Positions 1-13,057 of a stretch of 64,000 nt of DNA are shown here, piece by piece. This DNA is from Edolisoma coerulescens. Lineage: Eukaryota > Chordata > Aves > Passeriformes > Campephagidae. The translations under genes and the position numbers were made by a program. The stretch is from the NCBI GenBank assembly GCA_013397115.1, contig VWZW01004624.1, positions 1,077,603 to 1,141,602 of the forward strand, given 5' to 3'. Every line of letters starts with the position of its first letter. Position 1 is the stretch's first letter. Under the pieces are notes generated by a model that was not told the origin of the DNA, ran no database searches, and saw only the letters and a list, made by a program, of their open reading frames with translations.

Positions 1-3000
1 CAGGCAGTGGCAGGTAAGCTGATGGTCTGTGGCAAAGCAGAGTGAGCTGCTGCTGCAGGAGGTGGGGGCTCTGCAGCCAGTGCATTTCCCTGCCTGCAGA
101 ATGACTAAAGATGAGAATGGAGAGATCTCTGCTGGCACCATCTGTGATTCACAGCCACTTCATGGCGTGCTCGTTGCACTGTGGGAGTAGACTCAAGCTG
201 GCAGTTCTGTGTAATAGGGGCTGCAATATCACAGCTAATGCAGAACTTTGAGTCAGTTCAGATGCATAACAATGAGTGGCATACATAATTACTTGTATTG
301 GCAGAGAGGGGCTTCTGCCTTATTCTTTGACCACATTCTATTAATTATGCATCTTTAATGTTTTTAATTGTTTAGAACAGAATAAATTAATTGCAGAATT
401 TTATTACTTTAGACCATTGTTACGGGATTTTTATCTGAAAGTATCCATCTGGATTTAACCTGGTTTCTTTCTGTATACTTTCTCTTCCAATTTATGAACG
501 TACTGTGCTTTTGGCATTAAGACAGACTTTAAGTGAGAAGCTCTTTGAAATCTTGGAGGACACTGTACTGGTGGTGGCCAGTCTGTGTCTGTGGTGTCAT
601 TTACTGTCTTTAGTTTCCAGTGGTTGCCAAAATACCCGATCAGCAGATAGGTGATTCACTCTTAGGAAGTCCTTTTTCAGCCTTATAAGCAAATTCATTT
701 TTCCAGGGGATTGCTAATAATGTAGCTTCGTGCCACAAAAATGGGCCGTCATAATTCAGAAAAGGCATATGTTTACTTTTTCCACTTCACATGGACATGA
801 AATGCATCATAAGATGCAATATAGATGGAGTATTCCTACTGCCATTCTGTCAGTGTTTGTTAATTTTATTTTTACATTTTAATTTTGAGGGTTATGCGTT
901 ACCCTTGTGTATTCAGTACTGACTTCTCTCTCAAAAAATGTTCCCATTTGCCTGTGGGATGATCTGGAAGAGGTTTGGAACGATGAACGCTCTGCACTGC
1001 TGAGACCTCGTCAGTCTCATCCCAGAAGCCATTACCTAGTGACACAACCTCCGACTTGCTCTTGCAGTTAGGCAGGACGTGTATCCCTTCTGAATTTTTA
1101 AAACCTGTTTGGGTTGTTGATGCCCCAAGGTATTGCTCAACGTCCTGCTTCTACTGTTTCATTATCCCTGGGAAGCACTGGTAGTGAGCTTTTTATGCTT
1201 ACTTTACTTAAACCGCTACTTGATCTTAGATATGCTAAAAGTTAAAAGCATAAATCTGCTGTAATAAATTTGTTTGCGAAGTTCCATGCAAGGTGTAGGA
1301 ACTTGAAATTGGGATTGCAGTAAAGTGCAGCCTCGTGCTGTGTTTCATCTCTAGGCTGTTTTCATAATTGTCTGTTAGGGTTCTTGGAAATTGGTAGAAT
1401 GACAGCAAAATGCTACTTTGTGAAGTAAATCTTAAAATCAGATCAGAAACATGTTTTATTTTCTTTTTCTTTAAAAATTATTTTAAAAGGTGGTTAAGGT
1501 GGTTGAAGTAATTTTTCTTTTATGTAGCTATAAATTGTACTTTCTTGCTATTCAACATACAGTTATTGCATTATCTTGAGTTATTCACAGAGACTGCATT
1601 AATTCTAAGTTTATTACATAGAGCATTTGATTGAAACTACTCCCAAGTTATTGACATATGGCTTCACAGAATCCCAGCTGGACAATAACTGTCCTGTTCA
1701 ACTCTCCAAAGAACAAATACTTTACTTAAGCCATCAGTGGGAAAGCAACTAAGGACTTCCTTGTTCCTGAGGTGTGAGTAATGTACAAGTGGTACAGTAC
1801 ATGAAGGAGAATGGCTTATAACTTCTCTGTTGAATATTTTAATGCCTGATAACAGCTATCAAAACCTACCAAGTAATATTATTAAAACTAGTATTTACGA
1901 TTTCAGAGGCTTCTACGGGGTATATGCTTAAAATGAATATGAAAGGATTAAACTGATAAGCTATGAAACATTTTGATCATTTTGTGTTGAGTATTTAAGA
2001 ATAATTTCCTTTTTACTCTATATGAGATACGCTAGTACAAAAAAAGTGATGAAGCTATACAACCCACACTGAAGCTGGATGATTTTGAATAAAGTATCTA
2101 GCAGAGATAATGGTCTTAACTTTAGTGGAGGGCTGCTTCCCCTAGATAGTAATTCAGACAGTTATTTCTGTCACAGCTAGCTGAATGGCAACATAATTTT
2201 CAGTGAAAGTATTGTAATTCAAACAAGTCTGTGTGTATTGAAGGATTCAAGATGAAAAATGCATATCTGTTTTTGACTTAAGGTCAAATAAAAGTTGATA
2301 AAAGCATGAGGAAAGAGGAATACTTCAGAAGATGTTAGATGTTATAGAAAATATAATGAGCTGAGACAGGTTTAGTTTTTCCACTTGAGGTAAGCACTAA
2401 CTGCTGCATTAAAAAAAGTATTTAGTGCATTTTCCTAAAAACTGTATCACATGTTTTTTCCAATAATGTGTAGATCCATTTCTTTGAGATGAAAGTTCTA
2501 TTCAAAGACTACTTTGAAAGTATTTTTTCAGTCTTTTTTACTAAGAAGCCGTTAGTTTGGTAACAAGCAGTTAGTGTCCCTCTTTGGTACATTTCAATCA
2601 GTTGAAACTCACTGCCTTCCTTAAATAATTATTTCAGGAAAATTTACTGAATTTAGTGAAGGCATTGCTTGTCTTGCTGCTGAGTTTTCCATTACATTTC
2701 ACTTTCTCAATACAGCACCTTTGGCTTTTGTCTTTTTTATTACCTCATTTGGGGGAAGTTCACGCCTGTGAAGTTAATTCTGGTCCCTCTTCTCTTAGTG
2801 TGGTCTGTGTATTCCACGGAGAGTTGGGTCAGGCTTTATTTCTATCCATCTTTCTGAACTAGTTCACTCAACTCTTCTTGATTTATGCTTAATGGCAGTG
2901 TTCTCTTCCCATCTACCCCAAATAGATTTGTGAGTACTTAATTGCCTGTTATCTAATGTAAGCAGCCCTGTGAAAAGTATGCTACATAAAGTTAAGCATG

Positions 3001-6000
3001 TTCTAAGCATATAGGAAAATGAAAAAGCGTTGGAGTTTTTTTTACCCCCTGTGTAACTCTCAGGACTATGAGGAGCTGAGCCTTCTGGCCAATATAAATA
3101 CCAGGAAACAAAGTGTATGCCTGAAACAACTCACCCAGTTCATCTGTAGGCATATAAATGTGACTTGACTTTTTAGAGGTTCACCTTCCTCGAAGCAATG
3201 AACATTATGATGGCAAAGGAGAGGAGTTACACCTGTAAGTAGTGCTCTGATTACCCCTAAAGGCCTTATGGGGCAGAAAAGAGGAGAGAAGAGACTGCTT
3301 ACTGGGAGATCAGGTTTTTAATTTAACTTTATGGCACCCTCCATTCAGTTGGAGGAGTGGATGTAGCTGGCCTAACTAAAAAAACTCCCTTGATTTCATT
3401 GTGGTAGTTACCCTTGCTATTACACATGCAATTAGGAGGCTGCTGACATCAAGCTTGCTCATATTTTTCAGACCTCTTAGAGGCCAGTTGGTAAGTCTGA
3501 TTTTTGTTGCTGCCTTGGTTGGTACCTGTATTAGACTGGCAAAATTACTTTTCCACATGGTTGAGTAATACAGAAACCTGTTAATATTTTCCCTCTTTCT
3601 CTTCCTTCATTTCTCTGGTGATGGTAATGTAGGCACATTCTGTGCATAGTGAATTTTAAGCAGTGCCTGAATGTGAATTTTGGAACTGAAGCAGTTGGGG
3701 ACAGAAGCACATGTTACTGTTCCCTTGCAAGTGTTCTTGGAATGGCTGTCAAGGACGAAGCACAGCTCCTTCTGGTGTCTGGCTTCTGTGGGGAAGATTT
3801 AATTTCAAGCATTCAGGAGAATGCTGCTTTAGTGAACAGTTTGGATTTTTACTGATGGTATTATCATTTGGTATGCATAAGTAGGATGTTTTAAGTGGGA
3901 TCACTGTTAAGTTTCCTTGCTGGCTCATGACCGGTTGTTGCTAAGAGATGTTCACACGTATTTGCTGTGTGAGGGAGTTCATCTCTGTTATGTAGATTTT
4001 GATAGCACGATCCAGAAAATATGAATATGCTAATCATTGAGCAGTACAGAGTGGGGGAAAAGCATGAAGCTAAAAGCTCTAGAATTTTTTTTTTTTTCAA
4101 AAATAGATTCTGTAATAGTTTTGTGTTATTATTACAGCCATTTTCTGAAATATTTATCTGGTCTTCTGAAGCAGAGCTTTCTAATGGGTGGTGAGGTCAT
4201 GCCACACAAACCAGAAATCATTACTGCATGGGAAGGTGGCATCCAGAATGGCTGGTGGTGTGAGCCTTCAGCACTGGTGTGGGCTGAGCCCTTGCATCAA
4301 ACAGTAGTTTCAGGAATGGTTAATATATTAGTGTTTTGGTAGAAATTCTTGACTAGGTGCGGTGAGGGTGGGGTGAGGGTAGGGTTTTCCCTACCTGGGG
4401 CACAATGTTTATCCACTGTAAAGTGCATCTGAACCCCCACTGCTTCAGTGAGCATTGCCTATTGATTTCCATGTCACTGTGCTTCTTATCAGTGGGTGGC
4501 ATCAGATGGTGAAAAATGAAGCATTCCTGGAAGCATTTTGAAGTGCAGCTTAGAAACTGGGGCATTTTAATGGCGTTTGAAATCGGAAGTGAGCAAGTAA
4601 GACGGTGATGTCCTTCTTTCCACATTTTTTCACCTGAAAAAATAAAACCACAAAATTGTGCTGTTGATGTTGTTTTTAAAGGTTAAAATTTGTTTACTTT
4701 TCTGCCTTTAGACCTGTAAGTCATGCTGCTGATGTGAATTTCAACAGGCATTTCTGTGGCCTTAAAACCAGATACTTTTCCATGTCCCTTAATTCAAAGA
4801 TGAGCTGAAATGATTTATTTGAATGGTTTTAAAGAAAATGCTTATTATGGCAATAACAATGATTCTTCATAGTAGTAATTGTATCATAATGAATAATGAT
4901 TTCACTTCTGATTGTTTAGGCAGGTAAATATTGGTGTCTAGGGAAGTAAAAACCAAGTCTCCCAGCACTGACCTTGTCTAATTTATGCATACCCTTTTTT
5001 TCAAGCTTTTTTTTTCCTGAGTCATCAAAATAGCTTTTCTCTTCTCCTTTTCACTTTGAAAATGCTTTCATGCTGTTTTTATAAATATAAATTCACTCAG
5101 TTCCAGCAGTCTAGCAAAGTAATATATTTTGTCTGTGAGTTTCAGGTAGAGGAAACAACTTTTGCATTGAAGAAGCAGATTTCAGTTTCAAGCTTGGAAG
5201 AAGTCATCTCAGACTGTACAGATACTGTTCTAATTAGGAAAAATTACCTTGGCTGTGTGTCCTTAATTGTTCTCCAAATGTCAGATAGTAATGACCAACT
5301 CAATACAGGCATAAAAATAACTTCACATTTCACTGGTTTGACTTTGAAATAATCCTGAAGTACTTTGATTCTGGAAATGTTAAAAGTAAAAGAGGTCACT
5401 GAAGAGCTAGTCAATGAACAATATGCATTAACTGCAGAAGTAACAGGCAAAAGAAGATAATTTAGTTAGCTAGGAAAGCATTCCAGCAGGATTTAAAAGT
5501 TGGGCAGTGTTTTTTAAAAGCAAATAAAACTACCTCTGAGCTATTTGTGCTAAAATTTCTCAGCGTTTCAACCAAATTGTCTTCTTGTGAAATTATGGTA
5601 GAGCAGAATAGATCAGCCCTGCATCCCTTTGAAGCTGCCTCCTGGTGGGAATTGTCCAGTACCATTTTGACTGTTCAGATGAACTGTAACAGTGATACAG
5701 AAAAACACATGAAGTGTTTTTTCAGTTGGACTGGGAGACTTGAACATCTTACTAAGTTTTATTCTGAAAGGTGAATGTCTCCTGCAGCTGAGCTGTATGT
5801 TGGGCAATATGCAGTTGCCATGGTCTTATATCTGGCCTGGTAGAGGTCATTTGGCTTTTACATAGTCACGGAACAATAAGTAAGCAAATCCTCATGAGCA
5901 GATTTGGAACAGGGGAAGTGTGTACTTCAGCCCTGCAGTCCTTTGGAAAAATACCATGACGTATAGCCTTAGTGATTGTAAGGTAAGAGTTTACTGAGAG

Positions 6001-7506
6001 TAAGGGGGAGTTTTATCCACTTCAGTCAACGACACTGCTTCTGTTCTTGTGCAGAGTCCTCAAAATGTCTTCCCTACTTCTGGCTTAACATGGATTTCAA
6101 GCCCTTTAAGGACACAACACAACCTGAACGGTTGTCTTGGTTCCCCTGGTGTTTCAAGCTCCTGTTTTGTCCCCTGTGCTGGGTAGTTTGTGTTTGTAAG
6201 TGCTTACACAAGCAGATGTCCATCAGTCATTCCATTACAAGCACCAGAAATACTGGTTGCTTCAAATTCCATACCTGAGACATCATGTGGTTTATTTGAT
6301 ACATCTGTATAAAGTACAGAGATCTGGGGTGCTTCAGCTCCAGAACCTTGTCAGTAATGCAAGATAGGTGATGAGTGTTTAACAGATACTTGAGAGCAGT
6401 TAAAGGCCCAATTTCAAAAGCTGTCAGAGGTCCTTCAATCTAGATTCCTAATAGAAAATTCCCAGCATTCATCTTGCTTATGTAGAAGATTTTGAATGAT
6501 GGCTGGCATGGCATACAGAGTAACATTCTTATTTAGTAATGAGGCTCTGCTCAGGTCTACCAATGCAACAGAATCTACCTGTAAAATAACTAAAAATGGT
6601 ATTTAGAAAGAGTAGGGGTTGTTGTTTCTTTTTCCAAGGACCAAAGAAAGACCTGTTTTGTAAAACCTTAACAGTATTTCGGCAATATTTTAATTTCTAG
6701 TGTTTTCCTAAGGGGAGAGAAATAAAATACAGGCTACCAGTGCAGTTCTAACATCCAGACTGTGCGATGCTACCTGCTCTCCAGTAAATTCCTAAGGCTA
6801 GAATCTTTTTATTACTTAGAAAATTGTAACTACAAGATGGATTTATTCCTAAGATTACATCACCTTTTTGAGCTATTAATATTGTCTGGCATTTTTTTGC
6901 CAAGATTAACCATATATATCTAGACACGAGATAAAACCATAACTGAGAATGTTAGTGGTGGCAGTTAAATTTAAGTGTAATTATTCAAGGAAATGCCTTT
7001 CCAAAGGCAGCTCTGCCTGTGCTTGATGCCAGATGTGGAAGCCCTGTAACATTATGGTAAAAGATCTGTTTATGTCAGTGTGGAAAGGTCTTGCCCTGGA
7101 AGGTCCATGGGGCAGACTTGTTCTTGTGTTTGTGCCTTGAGGTGCCTTGCTGCAAGTGCTTGTGCTTGCAGCCATTCTGTTACTGTGTTTGGTTGCCTTT
7201 TCTGCTTCCCCTCACCTCTCCCTTTCCAGCTACGCTGCCAGAAACAGCTGTCCAAAGCTAGTCCAGAGCTGTAACCATTCATCACCAAGAGTAAATTCTG
7301 CACTTGATAACATCAGCTTCACCACTGTATCTTCCTGAAAGCTAATCTTGAGTTTTCCTATCTTTGCCCCTGAATATTACAAATGTCCTTCTTGGAAGTT
7401 AATATTAGTATGCCTCCTGAACCACTATTTCATCAAGGCTTCTTGTTTTCTTTCAGAAATACTTTCTGCTTGTGTGTTTTTTTGGTGCCCCTCCTCCTTG
7501 AAACAG
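1..7506. other. Intron 1 stretch, nothing coding seen
   Basis: Apart from the quadruplex motif at 4366-4384 I see only unstructured AT-rich intronic sequence. The longest frames (about 100 codons near 4037 and 5056) have no recognisable product. Confidence 0.7.
4366..4384 (+). other. G-quadruplex motif
   Basis: GGGTGGGGTGAGGGTAGGG has four G-runs of three or more with loops of one to three bases, a canonical quadruplex pattern on the non-template strand of KCNMA1. It is followed by TTTTCCC. Confidence 0.8.
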
Positions 7507-7569
7507 ATCGAAGGCATTGAAAGCAGCTTATGGCATTAGATGCTTTTAAGCTGCTTTAATGCCTTAGAT
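7507..7569. other. Strong imperfect hairpin, miRNA-precursor-like
   Basis: Arms at 7507-7530 and 7547-7569 pair over 22 positions. ATC pairs with GAT, AAGGCATT (7511-7518) with AATGCCTT (7558-7565), and AAAGCAGCTTA (7520-7530) with TAAGCTGCTTT (7547-7557). There is one G/A mismatch (7510/7566) and one bulged G (7519). The loop is the 16 nt at 7531-7546. The fold exists on both strands. Size and pairing suit a short Drosha/Dicer substrate, but a decayed miniature inverted-repeat transposon or a chance palindrome is possible. No family was recognised. Confidence 0.6.
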
Positions 7570-8969
7570 AATTTTGCATTTCCCTTACTTCCCTTGTCCC
7601 ATTAAATAAAATGCTCCCCTGACCCCAAAACCAAGAGCACAGTTCCGTAGTGAAAAACAAGGATGTGTGATAATGGATAGATATACTAAGGCAAAACCCT
7701 TGCCAGGCTTTTTCAGTGTGGTATCCTTTCCCTGAAGTGCATTTACCATGGTCCTATATTTAATTGGTCTGTATTTTGTTGCTAACTTCAGATCTCCTGG
7801 AAAAGTATACAGAGTTCCGTCATATTACCCAATAAGTACTTAATTTAATTTATTTTTAAGAAAAAGCTTAAGGCATTTTAAAGTGGTCTTCTCTTGCACA
7901 AGGTTGGTTTTAAAAATAAAACAATTATTGTAACGGTAGTTCTGTGAAGGAAATCAAGTACATACACAGGAAAAATATTTGGTACTTGCTTGATATGTTA
8001 TCGAATGTACTCTGTCTTGTTTCTAAGCTAAAAAGGGCAAGTTAAATTGAGGGAAATTTCAGCTTCAGGTCTTGGGGAATAATCATAGATTTGAATTTTG
8101 GCCAATAGTGGAAAAATTTCATTTGTCTAACAGAGAACTGAATTAACTGGAAAGGACAGAAATAAGGAAGAGCCCAAGGTGCTGCTAAGATGGCGGAAAA
8201 AGCTGAAATCAGTTGAGATTTTAGGGGGAAGCTCTGCTACAGAAGATTATTTAAAACTTCAGATTGTCCTAAGCTCTGCTATGTGAACAGTTATTACTGT
8301 GAGGCTGAATTTCAGCGGAGTGAGAAAGGACTTTCCAGCCAGGACTATACAAAACCTCGGAGAGTCTTCCATAGTTTTTAATGGCAGGTAAGAAATAGCA
8401 GGAATTATTTATAGTGTTCTGAGATCTAGAGATAATATTTAGGTCCTGCTGAACTAAAGATAGAAATTCTACTAGGTCAAAATTGCGGCAGCAATTAATT
8501 TCATGGTCTTGCACCAGGAGGAAGAAAGAAAAGGTATGTGAGGGAGCAAAGTAGAAACAGCTTTAATTTGCTTGTCATATCCTTGAGGCTATTCCAAAAC
8601 AAAAAACTCGTGCATTGTGACTCTGTGGGTTTTACATCATGTGAATGAATATCCTTACAAAGTAAGCTACTTCCCTGTTGTGTCATCTGAGGACACATTT
8701 ATCTAGTCATTTCTGTCTTCAAAGCATCGTATAAATGGGGAATTTTTGCTTGCTCACCAATGATTTATTGTCTTCTAGTACAACCAGGTTAATCTGTTTT
8801 TAAAAAATCTATAAAATTAGCTAGTAAGCAAATAATGTCTTGACTAGAAAGATTTAGACGTTTGCTAAAGGCCATCATGTCAGACTGAAGTGAAAGTCAA
8901 AAATTCTTGATGTGTAGTTGTGTTTATTTCTCTCTTTCATTTCAAATGAGAAAATGATGTAGAAGAGTA

Positions 8970-9017
8970 TTTTTTATTTATTTATATTTTATTTATTCAT
9001 TTATTAATATTTTATTC
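8970..9017 (+). repeat. TTTA/TATT-rich simple repeat
   Basis: Irregular runs of TTTA and ATTT over about 48 bp, with no G and only two C. This is low-complexity AT DNA. Confidence 0.8.
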
Positions 9018-12000
9018 TCCATGAATAAAAGGCTTTCCATACCTTCTTATAAATCTGTCTTTAATAGAGCTTAAACTAACCTGAAGAGTCATTAGGATTT
9101 AAATCGTGTTCTTCCACCTGTGTCTGCCAGTCTAATTGGAGATTCCAAAACTAAGGTGAATTGTACATAGAATTCATAACTGCATTATCACTAGAAAGCA
9201 ATAGAAGAAGTCCTTAAGTGCTGAAAAAGTAACATAGATTGCTTGAGACAAAAATATAATTCTAATTTTTTCTTGAATGCTAGTTGATATAGCCAAGCCT
9301 TCAATTTTACTGTTTCGTTATGTCTTAGGGTTCATGCAAGACTGCTTGTGGTGTGTTGGTGAAATATATACAGGCTGCCACCTTCAAGTCTTTCATATGA
9401 ATCCAGACAAAGCTGCTTTTTTACAATGCTATACACAGTTGCAAAAACTTATTGCTCTTAATCCCTGAGAGGTCACTAAACTCTCAATAAGGGCTTAAAT
9501 TTCTAATAATTTCTAGTCTGTTTAGCAGGCTGATAGCAAATCTAACTTGGAGGCTCAGTAAGCTCCTCCTTTCATTATCCAGTGGTAAGGTTTCTGATCC
9601 TTTAGGTTCCAGTTTTATAAATACCCCGATCTTGAAGTCTGTTTTACATCGGTCAAATAAATCAAAGTGATCCACAGGAAACTGGCATTGAATTAGTTAT
9701 GTCTGGTCAGATTTGAAAGCAGGACTGATTTCTAAGGAAGTACTTATACATTTATGTTTATGTTGATACTAAGTCTCTGATCTCTTTAGTTTATTTGGAT
9801 CCAAGAGAAATGTGGAACTTTAGTCCATTTTGTCTCTCCTCTAATGTGACTTTCTGTGCAGTATCGATAGGAAAAGCAACTGTAATGATACCTAATGGTC
9901 TAAAAATGAATATCAGACAACTAAGCAGTGGTATTAGAAACCTTTGCCTTTATTTCTAATTGGGACAAGAACAGAACTGCTGCCATAAATTACTAGATTC
10001 CTTGGCTGGTGGTTTGCTTCGTCTTTTGCGGTGATTTTGGACCCAAGAGTGTCTGCAGCAACATTTTCCAGTTCTGTGTGTTTTGGCACTTCCAAGGAGT
10101 ACAGATGGATTTCTCTGGCACCTGTTGTTGTACATTCTGCCTCAGTAACATCCAGAAGGACTGATGTAACCTACTTGAAAAAAAGTAATGATGGACTGTG
10201 TTTTTCATCGCATCTTAGCTATCCTTTCATTGTGACTCAAATGTGACTTAGGCTGCAGTAACTGTGTAGTGGTGTCAGTGCAGGGAGGAGTCTTTTCAGA
10301 GAAGGATGAACTTTATTCAAATGTACTCTTCAGTTTGTAATGGAAGATTTCAAACTCAAGTTCATGCTAGGCCCAAATGTTAATTCAGAGAAAGCGATCT
10401 TCTGTCTCAACCCTGCCAGGCTGCCTGTTACTTCTCTTTTAAGCATTTCAGTAAAGAATCTACTGTTTAATCTAGAGTGGTCTGAAGTTTTTGTCTGGAT
10501 CAAAGAGATGGGCTTCATTGCCCCCGTCTGATCGCATCTTTTCGGTGCTAAATTTATCTGATATCTTCAGGAATGTGTACATCTTGCAAACTCAGTTTGA
10601 TACTCTATGATTGAAGAATTTTTAATTACAATGGCCCAGACGGTAATGAATAAGTGATTTACTACTGTTTTAAGGATATCTTCTACTACAGACTTTTCTG
10701 TACCTGTTTTTCTCTCTTCTCCCTTTTCCTCGCTTTCTCCATAGCAATTACTTGGTATCTGGCAACCTGCTCAGGAAACTGCTGACTTGAGAGCCTGAAT
10801 GGTGGTGGTCCCTCTTGTCATTTTAATGACACTAGAACCAAAAGCAATTACGGGTTTCTCTGTAGGATACCCTTTAACTCCAGTTTCCTTACTCCCTGTC
10901 TCAATTTCAAATCAGATCCCACTCCTAGTGCATTTCCAACCTGTCAGATGTGTTTCCTTCTCTGAGGCTAAAAGTCCTGCAAATATAGGCTTGCTTTAGA
11001 AAGAAAAAGAACAGTGGTCTTTAATAGTTCTTTTTATGCAAGTTGGCAGTGTGACTTCTGAGGATATTTGGGGCTGATCCTTACAATAACACTGGACATA
11101 AAACCCATCCTGGAGAAGGAGTTTGTTGTCCTTCAGCTGCCTTTTCTTCCAGAGACATCTGTCACATGCAGGACATTAAAAATAACCTAGCGGTTAATAG
11201 CCGTCTCGAAATAACAGCCCAGAAAGTATTTAGAAAAAAAGGAAATGAGAACTAAAATTATGTTTCTGAAAAGCCTCACTTAATTACTGATTTATATTAA
11301 CTTCTGGAATAATTTCTACTTGGCTGCCTAAATTTGCTGTGTGTTAACCTATATCTGTTTTAGCCAAAACCAGTACCTCTGAGCCTGGGGGTGCATTTTT
11401 AGAGTTATATTGAGCTGTCAGCACAGAACCACAGCCCTGCAATAACTTGATCGTGTTTTAGTGTGCCACCAGGCACAATTTTTCAGTATGTGCCAAGGTT
11501 TTAAATGCTATTTTAAATATTTCTTATATACTGCTGTCATATTTTTGTGATTACTGTGTTTCTGCCAATCTTGGTAAACTTGAGTATTTAATATGAGCCC
11601 AACATTGTTCTGTGTAATAACAGAACCCAAGTCTGGTTGAAAAATCCAATATCGAGAATTTGAATGATGTTTAGTTATAGCATGCTTTTCTATTCAATGC
11701 AATTTTGCTTAAAAATACCAATAGAAAACCCCCATAGTTTAGAAATAGTAAAGCAAGGTAATTTGCCTGCATTTGAACAACCTTTCATGAGAAAAAAAAC
11801 TTGGTAAGGTTCAACATCACTTGGTTGCAGGACCCACACAAGCTGCAGTTCCTGGTGTAACTAAAGATGTAGCCACAGCTGTATTTACATTAGTGACTTT
11901 TTGGAAGTGTTTCCAACGTCTAGGGTAAGAGAGGTTAGACTGTATTTTGAGACAATACAGCGACCTGTTTATGCTGTCTGTAGCTAATTCTCTAGGGCTG

Positions 12001-12997
12001 AGACACTTCTCATATTGGGTGTTGTCTGTACATACATTTGAAACATCTTGAGAAAACATATTGTGTGAATTTCATTGAGAAGCAGAGGTACAAAATGTAT
12101 TTTTCATTGGCAGTTTTTAAATGTAGATAGAGTTAATGTAAATGCTACAGGTATTGTGTGTGTGAGAATATCCCATGTGTCAGTCACAGAGGACCAATGT
12201 GCTATGGTGCGAACTGGAAAATATGATCTTCCTGTACTTCTGCTTGTAGGTGATGCTTTTCCAGTGTACCAAAACTGTCATGGTCATTTTTAAATAATTC
12301 ACTGGAATCTGAAATTTGATTTGGTTTGGGCTATTTTTTTTTTTTTATATACCCATTAAGGGGACCATTAATCTAATGAGGCAACCGCAAAAAGACAGAA
12401 GTTCAGTCTGACTGTTTCCTTTACCAGTTAGAAACGTCAAAAAAGTCACGTGGTTGTCACTGTTGATGCACTGTGTGCTCTGGCAACAGATCCTTTTACG
12501 TTATCGGTGTGAGGGTTGGGGACAAGTCTTTTGCTGAAACAAAAAGCTCAAGTTTTCAACAGTGTGATACTGTGATCTCTCTCCCACCTCTGTAACTCTT
12601 TCATTTTGTGTCACTCCTGACATCCCAGCTACTTTGAGTGATTAAAAAGGAAGATGTGGCCACTGTTGATTGATGGTATCCATTTCTTGCTAAGTGCAAA
12701 GCACGCAGCCTGCCTTGCTCTGTGTCCTGCCTTGTCTCAAGAAAATTAAACAGTGTTAGCAAAGGCCAGTTATACCTAATAGATTAGTGTCTGCTTATTA
12801 TCACATCCAAAGAAAGAGTTGTTAAATAGTATTCCAAATGATAGCAAAATTTCACTTTCATTTGAAAGTATTTGAGAGTAAGATTTATTGGGCTGATATC
12901 ATATGAATGCTGTATGCCAGTCATTTACTGTGGAGACTAATGGAATGTGAATATAGGTCTTAGAAAATTGCTTGCTGCTGTCATGAAGTGCAGTTAC

Positions 12998-13057
12998 CTG
13001 GCAGAATGGGCTAGGTGAGACCAACAGCTGGCAGAATGGGCTAGGTAAGATCAACAA
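12998..13057 (+). repeat. 30-bp tandem duplication
   Basis: Two adjacent 30-bp units (12998-13027 and 13028-13057) share CTGGCAGAATGGGCTAGG exactly and differ at three later positions, all transitions. Each unit includes AG|GTGAGA or AG|GTAAGA, which resemble splice donors. The divergence is low for intronic sequence, so the duplication is fairly recent. Confidence 0.9.
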
